Part shown: positions 36,727-45,387 of the stretch, one piece after another
How the letters are laid out: each line of letters starts with the position of its first letter
How positions within the stretch are numbered: the stretch's first letter is position 1
Assembly (NCBI GenBank): GCA_030680605.1
Contig: JAUXUQ010000007.1
Span: 117,090-181,089 of the forward strand
Direction: 5' to 3'
Origin: Gammaproteobacteria bacterium
Lineage (GTDB): Bacteria > Pseudomonadota > Gammaproteobacteria > SURF-13
DNA length: 64,000 bases
The notes under the pieces: model-generated
Databases searched by the model: none
What the model saw: only the letters and a program-made list of their open reading frames with translations
What the model was told of the DNA's origin: nothing
Made by a program: the position numbers and the translations under genes

Positions 36727-37689
36727 TCACTGTACCTCAGCCGGCACAACAGGGTCAATCGACATGACGCCGACTGTGGAATCGGATCTCAAACACCGTC
36801 CCAACGAGCCTGTCCCGCACAAACCACCGTCGAACCAGATGGCATGGTCCAGCTTTGCGTGGCTGATATCGGCGCCTCCAAGATTGGCGCCGGTGAGATC
36901 GCTGTATGACAGATTAGCATGTTGCAGATTGGAGGATGACAGGTCGGCGTTACGCAGCGCCGCCCCCATTAAATCGGCACGCTCAAGGTTGGCGTAGCTC
37001 AGGTTGGCCAGACTCAGGTTGCTATAGGCCAGATCACTCGCGGCAAGCAATGCCCCGCGCAGATTTGCCCCGGTAAAATTGGTATTGCGCATCTTCCCAG
37101 CACGCATATCCCGCCCTTCAAGCTGCGCGCCCTGCAGCGCGCAGTTGTTCCAGTTGACCTGCGGCGCAGGCGGTGCATCACAACGCACTGCTATGGGCAG
37201 TTGTCCGCGCGGTGTCAGATACATCAGCGCCCCCAGAGTAATCGCCACCATCACCACCAGTAGCACGCGCGCGGGCTTGTATTCCGGCTTCGGCGCCACG
37301 CTCTTGCGCACCTGATAGCTCGCCAGTTGCTGTTGCACCTGTTCCTTGACCTGACGGGCGCGGCGTTCCGCACCGCTACGTTGGTTTCGGTACAGTTCTT
37401 CGGTCTCGGGGTTTTCTGTGGCACGGCGGTCAAAACCGCGGCGCTCATCCTCCCATCGGCGTGCCTGCTCCAGACGCAGGCTGTCTTCACCACCCCCCGC
37501 ACCCGGCCGCAACGCATCAGGTTTCAGCTCCCACACGCTGTCGGCACGACGCCATGTGACGCGATCCGTGCTCAGTTCATCATCTGCCAGAACACGTCCC
37601 AGCACCATATAGCGCGAAATCAGGCCCATGGGGAATGGCCCACGTATTCTCGTGCCACGGCGTGTATACCATAGATGATTACGCACCAT
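36727..37689 (-). CDS. GYF-like domain plus pentapeptide-repeat membrane protein
   Basis: About 320 residues. N-terminal WYTRRGTRIRGPFPMGLISRYMVLGRVLADDELS looks like a GYF_2/DUF4339 module. A charged linker with a GFDRRATENPETEELYRNQRSGAERR stretch comes next, then one transmembrane helix (ARVLLVVMVAITLGALMYL), then pentapeptide repeats A(D/N)LxxA over about 90 residues. The repeats form a right-handed beta helix, probably periplasmic. The start is uncertain: ATG at 37689 has GGAG 11 nt upstream, ATG at 37698 only 2 nt. It ends 7 nt before the next gene's outer start, so it may be transcribed with the cus genes. It is divergent from the fliK-like gene. Confidence 0.75.
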   Translation of the reverse strand: MVRNHLWYTRRGTRIRGPFPMGLISRYMVLGRVLADDELSTDRVTWRRADSVWELKPDALRPGAGGGEDSLRLEQARRWEDERRGFDRRATENPETEELYRNQRSGAERRARQVKEQVQQQLASYQVRKSVAPKPEYKPARVLLVVMVAITLGALMYLTPRGQLPIAVRCDAPPAPQVNWNNCALQGAQLEGRDMRAGKMRNTNFTGANLRGALLAASDLAYSNLSLANLSYANLERADLMGAALRNADLSSSNLQHANLSYSDLTGANLGGADISHAKLDHAIWFDGGLCGTGSLGRCLRSDSTVGVMSIDPVVPAEVQ

Positions 37690-37824
37690 TACCGGCATTT
37701 CTCCATTGATCACCTTATATACTCTTATACTCTTTATATATATCAAGAATAGTGCCAAAATCCATACTGAATTTTGCATAAATGACCGCAAGGAAGCGCC
37801 ACGGGCAACGGACAGGCAAGGTTA

Positions 37825-39042
37825 ATGCAAATTACCGGCGGCACACAACCTACCTCGACCTTCTCGCCTGCGAGCAGCACCGCTGAAGTCAAGGCCTGGC
37901 AAGTAGGCGTACTGCTACAAGCCCAGGTCAGGGCCGTCTCGCCGGACGGCAATGTCACACTGCGTATCGCCAACACCATGCTTACAGGAAAATCGCCGAT
38001 TCCAATGCAACGGGGAGAAGTACTCCAGCTCCAGGTCATCGAAGCCGGTGCGAAACCGGTGTTAAAAATCCTCAGCAACGTCGCGAATACACCTGATACA
38101 CAGCAGATCACCGAAGCGTTGCGGATAAACCTCCCGCGCCAGGCCCCGCTGCCACACCTCCTGTCCAGACTCGCCCCGCTGGCCCAGCCTCAGGCCCAGA
38201 TTCCGGCCCAGGCTGCTGCTGGTCTGTCACGCCCACTACTGGAACAGATAACACAGCTAATCAACCGTCTGGCGTACAGCGGGGACACCTTTCAGGCAAC
38301 TGGCCTGCGTCGCGCCCTGTCGGATTCCGGCGTTTTACTTGAAGCCAAGCTGGCTCGCGCGAATCCCCAACCCGCGCAGTTTTCGGCCGATATAAAAGCG
38401 GGCTTATTACAGCTACGTGCCGCCCTGACCAGCATGGCCCCGGGTGTTACCGCAGAATTACCGGCGCAGAATGAAGTGGCACCACCACCCCTGCGCGGCG
38501 CACCCTTGATACCACAAGCTGCTGACAGAACTCCCGCCGGGCCGGGCCTGCCAGCACCCCCAACGACACCTCAACTGCTGGGCCTGGTTGATGCCGCGCT
38601 CGCTCGCATCCAACTCAGCCAGCTCGCCTCCCTGCCTGCTGCCGATGACAAGAAACCGACATGGATGTTCGAGGTTCCTATACGTCATGGGGCGGTGATA
38701 GACGTGCTTCAGGTACGCATCGAAGCACCCGATCCGGATCAGGACAATAAAAATTCACCTCAGGCAAAAACCTTACCCTGGTGCATTGATCTCGCGCTCG
38801 ATCTGGAGCAACTGGGCCCGATACATGCACGTATCAGCGCCCATCAGTCGCGTGTTTCGGTATCTCTGTGGGCGATGCGTACCGAAACCGTCTCGCTGTT
38901 CAACCAACAGCTCGAGACCCTGAGGAGCAGTCTGCTGCACAACGGGCTGGAGGTAGACAGTCTGGTCTGCCTGCCGGGAACACCACCTGCCGTCAATGAC
39001 GCTGCAAATACAGCCCACAGGCTTCTGAACGTAAGGGCATGA
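37825..39042 (+). CDS. fliK: FliK-like flagellar hook-length control protein
   Basis: 405 residues. The Ala/Pro/Gln-rich middle is followed by a C-terminal Flg_hook domain (WCIDLALDLEQLGPIHARISAHQSRVSVSLWAMRTETVSLFNQQLETLRSSLLHNGLEV), the part that signals FlhB to switch from hook to filament export. Its stop overlaps the next gene, an FlhB C-terminal homologue, by 4 nt. In Pseudomonas-type clusters a second FliK-like gene sits at this spot, so the main fliK may be elsewhere. The promoter is unclear; the upstream region is very AT-rich. Confidence 0.8.
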   Translation: MQITGGTQPTSTFSPASSTAEVKAWQVGVLLQAQVRAVSPDGNVTLRIANTMLTGKSPIPMQRGEVLQLQVIEAGAKPVLKILSNVANTPDTQQITEALRINLPRQAPLPHLLSRLAPLAQPQAQIPAQAAAGLSRPLLEQITQLINRLAYSGDTFQATGLRRALSDSGVLLEAKLARANPQPAQFSADIKAGLLQLRAALTSMAPGVTAELPAQNEVAPPPLRGAPLIPQAADRTPAGPGLPAPPTTPQLLGLVDAALARIQLSQLASLPAADDKKPTWMFEVPIRHGAVIDVLQVRIEAPDPDQDNKNSPQAKTLPWCIDLALDLEQLGPIHARISAHQSRVSVSLWAMRTETVSLFNQQLETLRSSLLHNGLEVDSLVCLPGTPPAVNDAANTAHRLLNVRA

Positions 39043-39338
39043 CGCAAAAGCCCACTACCCCACCCGCACGCGCCGTCGCTCTCCGCTACGATGGCACATC
39101 AGCGCCGCGCGTGACCGCCAAGGGAACCGGGGAGGTTGCCGACTACATTCTGGCCGTGGCCAGAGAGCACGGCATACCTCTGCATGAAAACGCCCATCTG
39201 GTCACGCTGCTGGCGCAGCTCGATCTTGGCGACGAAGTGCCTGCGGCACTTTATACTGCCGTGGCAGAGGTGCTTGCATTCGCCTACTACATCAGCGGCA
39301 AAACCCCCTTGGATACCGGCGTTGCCAGCAAGGAGTGA
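39039..39338 (+). CDS. Stand-alone FlhB C-terminal-domain homologue
   Basis: 99 residues matching the cytoplasmic FlhB_C/YscU tail (AVALRYDGTSAPRVTAKGTGEVADYILAVAREHGIPLHENAHLVTLLAQLDLGDEVPAALYTAVAEVLAFAYYI) without membrane helices and without the self-cleaving NPTH. It starts just where FlhB residues after the cleavage site would. Such orphans may replace or modulate the cleaved FlhB tail during substrate switching. Coupled to the FliK-like gene by a 4-nt overlap. Full-length FlhB is encoded at 55590-56720. Confidence 0.88.
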   Translation: MTQKPTTPPARAVALRYDGTSAPRVTAKGTGEVADYILAVAREHGIPLHENAHLVTLLAQLDLGDEVPAALYTAVAEVLAFAYYISGKTPLDTGVASKE

Positions 39339-39413
39339 GCGCCAAATGTCACCGGCAAAAAATGCTACGCAACCTTGATCTACCCTCGATAACGATAACA
39401 ACACACCCGCACC

Positions 39414-41231
39414 ATGCCCGCAGAAACAACTGACAAGCCCAATACACCCGGCCGCACTGCCCCTGCGACAGGAATTATGCTGCGTGCACAGTTGCACGGC
39501 ACGCGTGTCCTGATCCTGCACCCAGACCAGGTGCGGCTTGATCACATCCAATGGATGCTTGGACAACATGGGATCACCCACCTCACTCTGGCCAGCTGCC
39601 CCGACAAAGCGCTGCAATACCTGCAGGCTGCGCCCGACACCGGGTCCGAGGTATTCGATGCGATACTGGTCAGCGCCAGCCTGCCTGACGATGAGTGCCA
39701 CCATACCTGCCGTGAACTGCGGCGGCAGGCTGGCGTCGACGTGCCTATCATCATACTGGGCGACAGCGGTAACAGCACCGAACAACAGTATTGCGAGGCG
39801 GGCGCGACTGATGTCTGGCCGGCCATGGAGGATTCCGGACTGGCGCACTGCCTCACGTTGTTACTGCTGCTGAAGCTGGAGCGTACCCAAAGCAAACAGC
39901 GTGATCAGCAGCTAAGAAGCGAACTGATCGAGCGCAAAGGTATTGAGGCGCGCCTGCAATACCTGGTGGCGCACGATGAACTGACCGGACTGTATAATCG
40001 CAGGCGCATGGGGCAGCTGCTGGAGCTGGCGCTGATAAACGCCCAGCACAACCAGCGCACGAGCGCGCTGCTCTATCTCGATCTCGACCAGTTCCGGCTG
40101 ATCAATGATGCGGCAGGCCACAGCGTCGGCGACAAACTGCTTATTGAAATAACACACATCATGCGCCGTCATATCAACCCGGAAAGTGTGCTTGCACGCA
40201 TTGGCTCTGATGCCTTTGTACTATTGCTCGAGAACGTTACCATTGAGCAGGTGATAGAACAGGCAAATACGCTGAGGCGGGCGCTGGATGGCTTTCGTTT
40301 TGAGACCAGCATTAAGAACTATCATATCAGCCTGAGCATCGGCGTGGCTTTGATAGAGCCGCACGAAACGCTCAGCGCAGACGAAGTCCTGGCGCGCGCC
40401 GATCAGGCATGCTACGTAGCCAAGGCACACGGCCGCAACAGGGTGCATTTATTCAGCAGTGACGACAGCTCCATGCACCTGCTGCAGAGTGATGCCTATT
40501 GGGCACAGAAGATCCGGCATGCCCTTGCCCACGACATGCTATGCCTGCTGTTCCAGCCCATTGTCAGCGCGCATGATGGCATCGTGCGCCATTACGAAGC
40601 ACTTGTGCGCCTGATAGGTGACCAAGGCGAGCTGATCACGCCCGCTCACTTCATCCCGGTCGCCGAGCGCATAAGCCTGATTCATGAAATCGATATGTGG
40701 GTCACCCAACGCGCCATCCAGCTACTGGCAAAGCAGGCGCCACGCCAGAGTGGCCTGGTCATCAATATCAACTTATCAACCCAGGTATTACAGCATTCGG
40801 GGCTGTTGCCGCTGACGCGCGAAATAATGGCAAAGACCGGAGTGGAAGGACAACGTATCACCTTTGAGATCACCGAGACTGCGGCTATCGCCAGCCTCGC
40901 CCAGACGCAAAACATGCTCAGCCAGCTGCGGACACTAGGCTGCAATTTTGCACTGGACGATTTTGGCGCAGGCTTTAACTCATACAGCTACCTGAAACAC
41001 TTTCCGGTAGACTATCTCAAGATCGACGGCACCTTCATCACAAATCTTGTATACGACCCGGTCGACCAGGCACTGGTCAAATCAATGATTGAGGTTGCCC
41101 ATGCTCTGGGAAAGAAAACTGTGGCGGAATTTGTCGAGAACGCCGAGACGCTGGCTTTACTCAAGAGTTATGGCATCGACTATGTTCAAGGCTATTACCT
41201 TGGCAAACCGGAGCACACTTTCTTAACCTGA
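39414..41231 (+). CDS. Pseudo-receiver, degenerate GGDEF and EAL protein (probable c-di-GMP phosphodiesterase)
   Basis: 605 residues. About 30-145 is a CheY-like fold whose phosphoacceptor Asp appears to be Ser (ILVSAS). About 180-345 is a GGDEF domain with the signature reduced to GSDAF, so no cyclase activity is expected. About 370-600 is EAL with YEALVR, NLST and DDFGAGF intact and ending YVQGYYLGKP, so phosphodiesterase activity is likely. An alternative is a c-di-GMP or GTP sensor. It follows the FlhB-C gene by 75 nt, and its stop overlaps the convergent DUF2802 gene end by 9 nt. It probably tunes motility. Confidence 0.88.
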   Translation: MPAETTDKPNTPGRTAPATGIMLRAQLHGTRVLILHPDQVRLDHIQWMLGQHGITHLTLASCPDKALQYLQAAPDTGSEVFDAILVSASLPDDECHHTCRELRRQAGVDVPIIILGDSGNSTEQQYCEAGATDVWPAMEDSGLAHCLTLLLLLKLERTQSKQRDQQLRSELIERKGIEARLQYLVAHDELTGLYNRRRMGQLLELALINAQHNQRTSALLYLDLDQFRLINDAAGHSVGDKLLIEITHIMRRHINPESVLARIGSDAFVLLLENVTIEQVIEQANTLRRALDGFRFETSIKNYHISLSIGVALIEPHETLSADEVLARADQACYVAKAHGRNRVHLFSSDDSSMHLLQSDAYWAQKIRHALAHDMLCLLFQPIVSAHDGIVRHYEALVRLIGDQGELITPAHFIPVAERISLIHEIDMWVTQRAIQLLAKQAPRQSGLVININLSTQVLQHSGLLPLTREIMAKTGVEGQRITFEITETAAIASLAQTQNMLSQLRTLGCNFALDDFGAGFNSYSYLKHFPVDYLKIDGTFITNLVYDPVDQALVKSMIEVAHALGKKTVAEFVENAETLALLKSYGIDYVQGYYLGKPEHTFLT

Positions 41232-41657
41232 CCAGCGCACCTCGTCAGCCTCAGCATCAGACACGTCATGGGCAGCTTCCGGGCCGACAACGTTACGGTG
41301 CAGCATCATGATCAACTCCGCCTCGGCACGTGCCAAGCCACAGGTGGACACCAGCTCTTCAACATCGGCGCCGCTGCGTACCATGCGAATAGCGGGCTCG
41401 TAGGTCTGGGTCACAGGGTCGCGCAACTCGAGTTGATTCTGGCGCCTTGACAGATACTGCAGCTGGCGCTCGAACTGCTCAAAACGACTGGCCTGCGTCG
41501 CAGCGTCGGCATGCTGGGCCAGACTGTCCGCCTGCAACACCTGTACTGCATTGTTACAGGCATTAATGCGCTTTTTTACGGCGCGTAGCAACAGCCACAT
41601 GCAGGCACAGAGCAGCAGGGTCACACCCATCATTGCGATAACTGTCTCAAGACTCAT
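41223..41657 (-). CDS. DUF2802 membrane-anchored protein
   Basis: 144 residues. One N-terminal transmembrane helix (about 3-24) is followed by a coiled-coil stretch (ADSLAQHADAATQASRFEQFERQLQYLSRRQNQLELRD) and the DUF2802 core PAIRMVRSGADVEELVSTCGLARAEAELIMMLHR. The gene is a regular member of polar-flagellum/chemotaxis clusters beside cheW; its function is unknown. It starts 42 nt after the small upstream gene and is last in the long minus-strand cluster. Confidence 0.87.
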   Translation of the reverse strand: MSLETVIAMMGVTLLLCACMWLLLRAVKKRINACNNAVQVLQADSLAQHADAATQASRFEQFERQLQYLSRRQNQLELRDPVTQTYEPAIRMVRSGADVEELVSTCGLARAEAELIMMLHRNVVGPEAAHDVSDAEADEVRWSG

Positions 41658-41699
41658 AACCTACTCCAGCCGTATCCGTTCACCGGGGTTATGCGGTAT

Positions 41700-41870
41700 T
41701 CAGGCATACTCATCCACATGTGTCTCGCCGTCGTCATCCGGCTCCGGGGGTGGTTGGTGCTTTTTCTCCCGCTCTGGCTGCTCCGGGATATGCCTTCGCT
41801 TTGTACCCGACTCCTGTGGGCGAACGGGGCGGACTGCCGGTATGTGATTGATGTCACCAACGTCACTCAC
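41700..41870 (-). CDS. Small conserved-type protein between cheW and DUF2802 gene
   Basis: 56 residues from a GTG with GGAGG 4 nt upstream. The sequence is highly charged and Pro-rich: it opens MSDVGDINHIPAVRPVRP, has an RREHIPEQPE-like basic stretch, and ends PPPEPDDDGETHVDEYA. The acidic tail ending HVDEYA resembles small proteins I recall at the same place in Pseudomonas-type chemotaxis operons. Spacing is 18 nt after cheW and 42 nt before the DUF2802 gene. No function is known. Different frames over this stretch give less protein-like sequences. Confidence 0.65.
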   Translation of the reverse strand: MSDVGDINHIPAVRPVRPQESGTKRRHIPEQPEREKKHQPPPEPDDDGETHVDEYA

Positions 41871-41888
41871 ATCGCCTCCATACCCATC

Positions 41889-42362
41889 CTAGAGCGAGCT
41901 CATCTCCTTCCATTCCTCTGCAGAGAGAAATTTATTGAGATCAATCAGTATAAGCAGCTCTTCATTGCGGCTCGACACGCCCTGGATGTATCTCGAGCTT
42001 TCATCGCTGCCTACGTTGGGCGCCGTCTCAATTTCGGAGACGCGCAGATCAACAACTTCCGCTACGCTGTCCACCAGTATGCCCACTACATGTTTATTCA
42101 CCTCAATAATCACGATGCGCGTGCTGTCATCCATGTCTCTTGGCATGAGCCCGAAGCGCTTGCGGGTATCGATTACTGTGACCACGTTACCACGCAGATT
42201 GATGATGCCCAGCACGTAGTCAGGCGAACCCGGCACCGGCGCTATCTCGGTGACACGCAATACCTCCTGCACCTGCATGACATTAATGCCATAGGTCTCG
42301 TTATCCAGACGAAAAGTCACCCACTGTATGATTGGATCGGCTGCCTGTGCGGCGTGATTCAT
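41889..42362 (-). CDS. cheW: Chemotaxis coupling protein CheW
   Basis: 157 residues of a single CheW domain: IQWVTFRLDNETYGINVMQVQEVLRVTEIAPVPGSPDYVLGIINLRGNVVTVIDTRKRFGL, then VVGILVDSVAEVVDLR and YIQGVSSRNEELLILIDLNKFL. It links chemoreceptors to CheA in the polar array. It lies downstream of the parP-like gene after 137 nt. Confidence 0.95.
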   Translation of the reverse strand: MNHAAQAADPIIQWVTFRLDNETYGINVMQVQEVLRVTEIAPVPGSPDYVLGIINLRGNVVTVIDTRKRFGLMPRDMDDSTRIVIIEVNKHVVGILVDSVAEVVDLRVSEIETAPNVGSDESSRYIQGVSSRNEELLILIDLNKFLSAEEWKEMSSL

Positions 42363-42499
42363 GGCGTTATCCTCATGTATGCACTAAAAAACCATTTACT
42401 CCGAAGTTGCGTTTTGGCGCGCGCCAACCCGTTGATTGACGCGGCCTGCTTGCCCCTGAATCAAGCACGAAGCATGCCAGATATCGCGCACTGCAGGGA

Positions 42500-43120
42500 C
42501 TAGCGACCGGGCAACCCCTGCGCCAGCTCAGTGGCAAAGGCCTGGGTGTCGAGCAACGCACTTAAATGTGCCGTAACCGTACCCACTAACCAAGGCCGTT
42601 CCGTGCGCGCGCTGCGCCAGCGCACATCTTGCGCTCTCAGGGTAATCACCTCGCCGATGTCTTCGCAGGCGAGGCCCCATTCGCCACCACCGATCAGAAT
42701 GATGTGGCGCAGGTTCATCTCTTCGGGGCGTCGCTGCCTTGGCGCGATCAGGGCGCCGGTATCGATAACCTTGACGTTGCAGCCAAGATGCACCCGCACC
42801 CCCAGGAAAAACGGGGCATGGCCCGGCAATGGCGTTATGCCTTTTGACCAGGTCAGCACGCCATGCAGCTCCGCCAGTGGCACAGCAAGCGTCAGCCCGG
42901 CCACACTGAACAGCAGCACCTGAAACGGCCCATCGGTCAGGGCAGACGGGGGCTCCTCTGCCTTTACCGGTACCTGTTGTGCGACAGCAACGCAGGCTGG
43001 CGCCTCGACGGGCAGCGGCTGCTCGCTCAGCAACGACCTCAGGTAAACATCCAGCGCCTGGGCCTGATCCACCAGGGGAGGTGCCGTATTCTGTACTTCC
43101 GGCACGTGCAACGGGCTCAT
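42500..43120 (-). CDS. parP: CheW-domain protein, ParP-like array-positioning factor
   Basis: 206 residues. A Pro-rich N-terminal part (1-65) precedes a diverged CheW-type domain (QVLLFSVAGLTLAVPLAELHGVLTWSKGITPLPGHAPFFLGVRVHLGCNVKVIDTGALI). Directly after the ParC-like ATPase gene with a 4-nt overlap. In Vibrio and Pseudomonas this position is ParP, which ties ParC to CheA and keeps signalling arrays at the pole. The assignment rests on architecture and position. Confidence 0.8.
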   Translation of the reverse strand: MSPLHVPEVQNTAPPLVDQAQALDVYLRSLLSEQPLPVEAPACVAVAQQVPVKAEEPPSALTDGPFQVLLFSVAGLTLAVPLAELHGVLTWSKGITPLPGHAPFFLGVRVHLGCNVKVIDTGALIAPRQRRPEEMNLRHIILIGGGEWGLACEDIGEVITLRAQDVRWRSARTERPWLVGTVTAHLSALLDTQAFATELAQGLPGR

Positions 43121-43902
43121 CCCGCCTTCCTTTGCAGGCCCATGTCAGCGTACTGCAGCATGTCGAGCAACGCACCATAGGCGTGGCAGGCACGCGCCTC
43201 TGGCACATAAAACGGCAAGGGGGTGTTCCTGTAACTGGCCTCGCGCAACAGTGTATCCACCGGGATCTCGCTATCCCAGCACTGGGCAGGGTAACGTTCG
43301 CGCAAGGTGTGCACACTGGTGTGCGCGGCACGCGTACGCCGGTCGAACAGCGTGGGAACAATGGTATACGGCAGCGGTAACCTGCGTGCGCGCGTGATCA
43401 TAGTGAGTGTGGAAAGCATGCGCTCAAGCCCCTTGATCGCCAGGAACTCCGTCTGCACCGGAATCAGCAGGTGATCACACGCGGCAAGCGCATTCACCAT
43501 CAGCACACCCAGTACCGGCGGGCAATCAAGCACAACATAGTCAAATGAGCCGGAGACGCGGGTCAGCGCCCGGGCCAGCACCAGCCCCATGCCATCCTGC
43601 ACACCGGATTGGCGATCCAGCGTAGCCAGGGCGGTGGACGCCGGCATCAGCCACAGTCGGTTAAATGCGGTGCGCGTGATGATATCCCGTGGGTCAATCT
43701 CACCGTGGCGCTGAAACAGAGTGTACAGACTCCTGGAATCTGACTCTGGATCTTGCCCTAAATAACTGGTCAACGACCCATGCGGATCCATATCGACCAG
43801 CAGCGTGCTGTAGCCGCGCCGTGCCAGCAGGCCTGCCAGCGTAATTGCCGTAGTAGTCTTGCCTACGCCCCCCTTCTGATTTGCCACTGCCCATACCTTC
43901 AT
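43117..43902 (-). CDS. parC: ParA-family ATPase of the chemotaxis cluster (ParC-like)
   Basis: 261 residues. The Walker A motif KGGVGKTTTAITLA is at the N terminus, with VDMDPHGSLTSYLG and the Walker B VVLDCPPVLGVLMVNAL. It is a Soj/ParA relative that directs polar placement of chemotaxis arrays in Vibrio and Pseudomonas. Overlaps the motD stop and the parP start by 4 nt each. Confidence 0.88.
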   Translation of the reverse strand: MKVWAVANQKGGVGKTTTAITLAGLLARRGYSTLLVDMDPHGSLTSYLGQDPESDSRSLYTLFQRHGEIDPRDIITRTAFNRLWLMPASTALATLDRQSGVQDGMGLVLARALTRVSGSFDYVVLDCPPVLGVLMVNALAACDHLLIPVQTEFLAIKGLERMLSTLTMITRARRLPLPYTIVPTLFDRRTRAAHTSVHTLRERYPAQCWDSEIPVDTLLREASYRNTPLPFYVPEARACHAYGALLDMLQYADMGLQRKAG

Positions 43903-45278
43903 TGCTGCACCTCCTTGGGTGGCGCCGTATTCAGGCCAAATGGTGTGCCGCCGACAGGCGGTAACGTAAGTGGCGTGAACAATCGAATAGGCGGTGAAAT
44001 CGGTGCTACGATCGCGGGCCGGGCAGGCGCCACCGCTCCCGCACGCGTGGTGGTGGCCGCCGGTACCTGGACTTGGACTGTGGCTGCAGGCGCGGGTGCC
44101 ACTGTGACGGGCGCTACAGCGGCAGAAGATTCCATACCTGTCACTACCGCCGGCGGCGTAATGACAAGGGGCTGTGTGGGCGGCTCCACCACCCCTGCCG
44201 GCACACTGGCAGCAAGAGGCTGTGTGGGCGGCTCCACCCCTGCCGGCACACTGGCAGGAAGAGGAAGCTCCGTCGGCGCCATGCTGGTAGCGTCTACCAC
44301 TGCCGCAGGTGCCGCAGTCGTCGGCAACTTGGCAGCAGGCGTGGACCTGTCACGGCTGATCCCTGAGTGCGCAGTCTCCAGCTGTTGCCGCATGCTGTCA
44401 TCCGCCAGCACCAGGAGCACAATGCGTCTGTTTTTGCGGCGTCCTTCTACGGTTGTATTATCCGCCACCGGTCGCTGCTCGCCATATCCCAGCGCCACGA
44501 GGCGCGACTCCTCTATTCCTTCGTTGGCCAGCAAATGAGCCACGCTTGCCGCACGCGCGGCGGACAATTCCCAGTTAGAGGGAAATGCGAGCGTCTTGAT
44601 GGGGATGTTATCGGTAAACCCCTCTACATGGATAACATTGGAAAACGGGCTGAGCACATCCGCGATTCTTTTCATGATCGGCAGGGACTGGGGTTCAGGT
44701 CTGGCACGCCCGCTCGAAAACAACACGCTCTCATTGATCTCAATCTCCAGCCAGCGTATGTCACTGTTCAAGGTCACCAGCCTTTGCTGCACCAGCTCAG
44801 AAAGTGCCTGCGCGATCTCTGCCGCGATCTCCGGCATGGACTTCTGTCTGGCAGCATTTATATTCTCCTCGCCCTGCGGCGCGGTAAATTTTTTATCCCG
44901 GACTGCGGCAGCCTCCACAGGCGGCTCCCCAAACAGCTTGATCGGCTTGTCCTGTGGCGGGGTTTCCTCTATGTCAACTTTTGTATCAGGGAAAGGTGGC
45001 CTTGGCGGCAACAGCACTGTGGGCTTCTTCAGGATATTCTGACTTTCCGGTGTGGGTGACTTGGACGGAACACCAACCTGGATCGGTTCTATACTCTTGG
45101 GGGCGGCGCGAAATGCGGCCACCAGCGAGTCGGATAACACGCGGTGCTTGCCTTCATTGACGGATGAAATGGCGTACATCACGACGAAGAAGGCGAATAG
45201 CAGAGTGATAAAATCTGCATAGGACACGAGCCAGCGTTCGTGGTTTTCGTGCTCTTCATGTTTTTTCTTTCTGGCCAT
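43899..45278 (-). CDS. motD: Flagellar motor stator MotD with long Pro/Ala/Val-rich tail
   Basis: 459 residues, clearly longer than usual MotD/MotB (about 290-310). N terminus RWLVSYADFITLLFAFFVVMYAISS has the single membrane helix and the proton-pathway Asp (D22). The OmpA/peptidoglycan-binding domain (WLEIEINESVLFSSGRARPEPQSLPIMKRI, GFTDNIPI, NWELSAARAASVAHLL) ends near 290. The last 170 residues are low complexity with a tandem repeat of SVPAGVxPPTQPL. Forms the stator with MotC. The start has no clear ribosome site, and 109 nt separate it from motC. Confidence 0.92.
   Translation of the reverse strand: MARKKKHEEHENHERWLVSYADFITLLFAFFVVMYAISSVNEGKHRVLSDSLVAAFRAAPKSIEPIQVGVPSKSPTPESQNILKKPTVLLPPRPPFPDTKVDIEETPPQDKPIKLFGEPPVEAAAVRDKKFTAPQGEENINAARQKSMPEIAAEIAQALSELVQQRLVTLNSDIRWLEIEINESVLFSSGRARPEPQSLPIMKRIADVLSPFSNVIHVEGFTDNIPIKTLAFPSNWELSAARAASVAHLLANEGIEESRLVALGYGEQRPVADNTTVEGRRKNRRIVLLVLADDSMRQQLETAHSGISRDRSTPAAKLPTTAAPAAVVDATSMAPTELPLPASVPAGVEPPTQPLAASVPAGVVEPPTQPLVITPPAVVTGMESSAAVAPVTVAPAPAATVQVQVPAATTTRAGAVAPARPAIVAPISPPIRLFTPLTLPPVGGTPFGLNTAPPKEVQQ
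44168..44265. repeat. Tandem repeat (about 50 bp x 2) in the motD tail
   Basis: GGCTGTGTGGGCGGCTCCAC followed by CCTGCCGGCACACTGGCA occurs twice in direct order, encoding the repeated Ser-Val-Pro-Ala-Gly-Val and Pro-Pro-Thr-Gln-Pro-Leu units; the copies differ by one 3-nt codon. Recent duplication is likely. Confidence 0.75.
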
Positions 45279-45387
45279 ATATACTCAGATGAAAAAGCAA
45301 GGTGAGAAACTGAAAGTCGCCGGATATTACGGTGCCGTATGACGCACATGACCCTGTTCCCCTGCCTGATTGCACCTTCGCCCGCCG

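Noticed and set aside
37786..37812. Sigma-28-like promoter before the fliK-like gene
   Set aside because: TAAA is followed after 15 nt by GCCACGGG, which shares only GCC with GCCGATAA; too weak to call.
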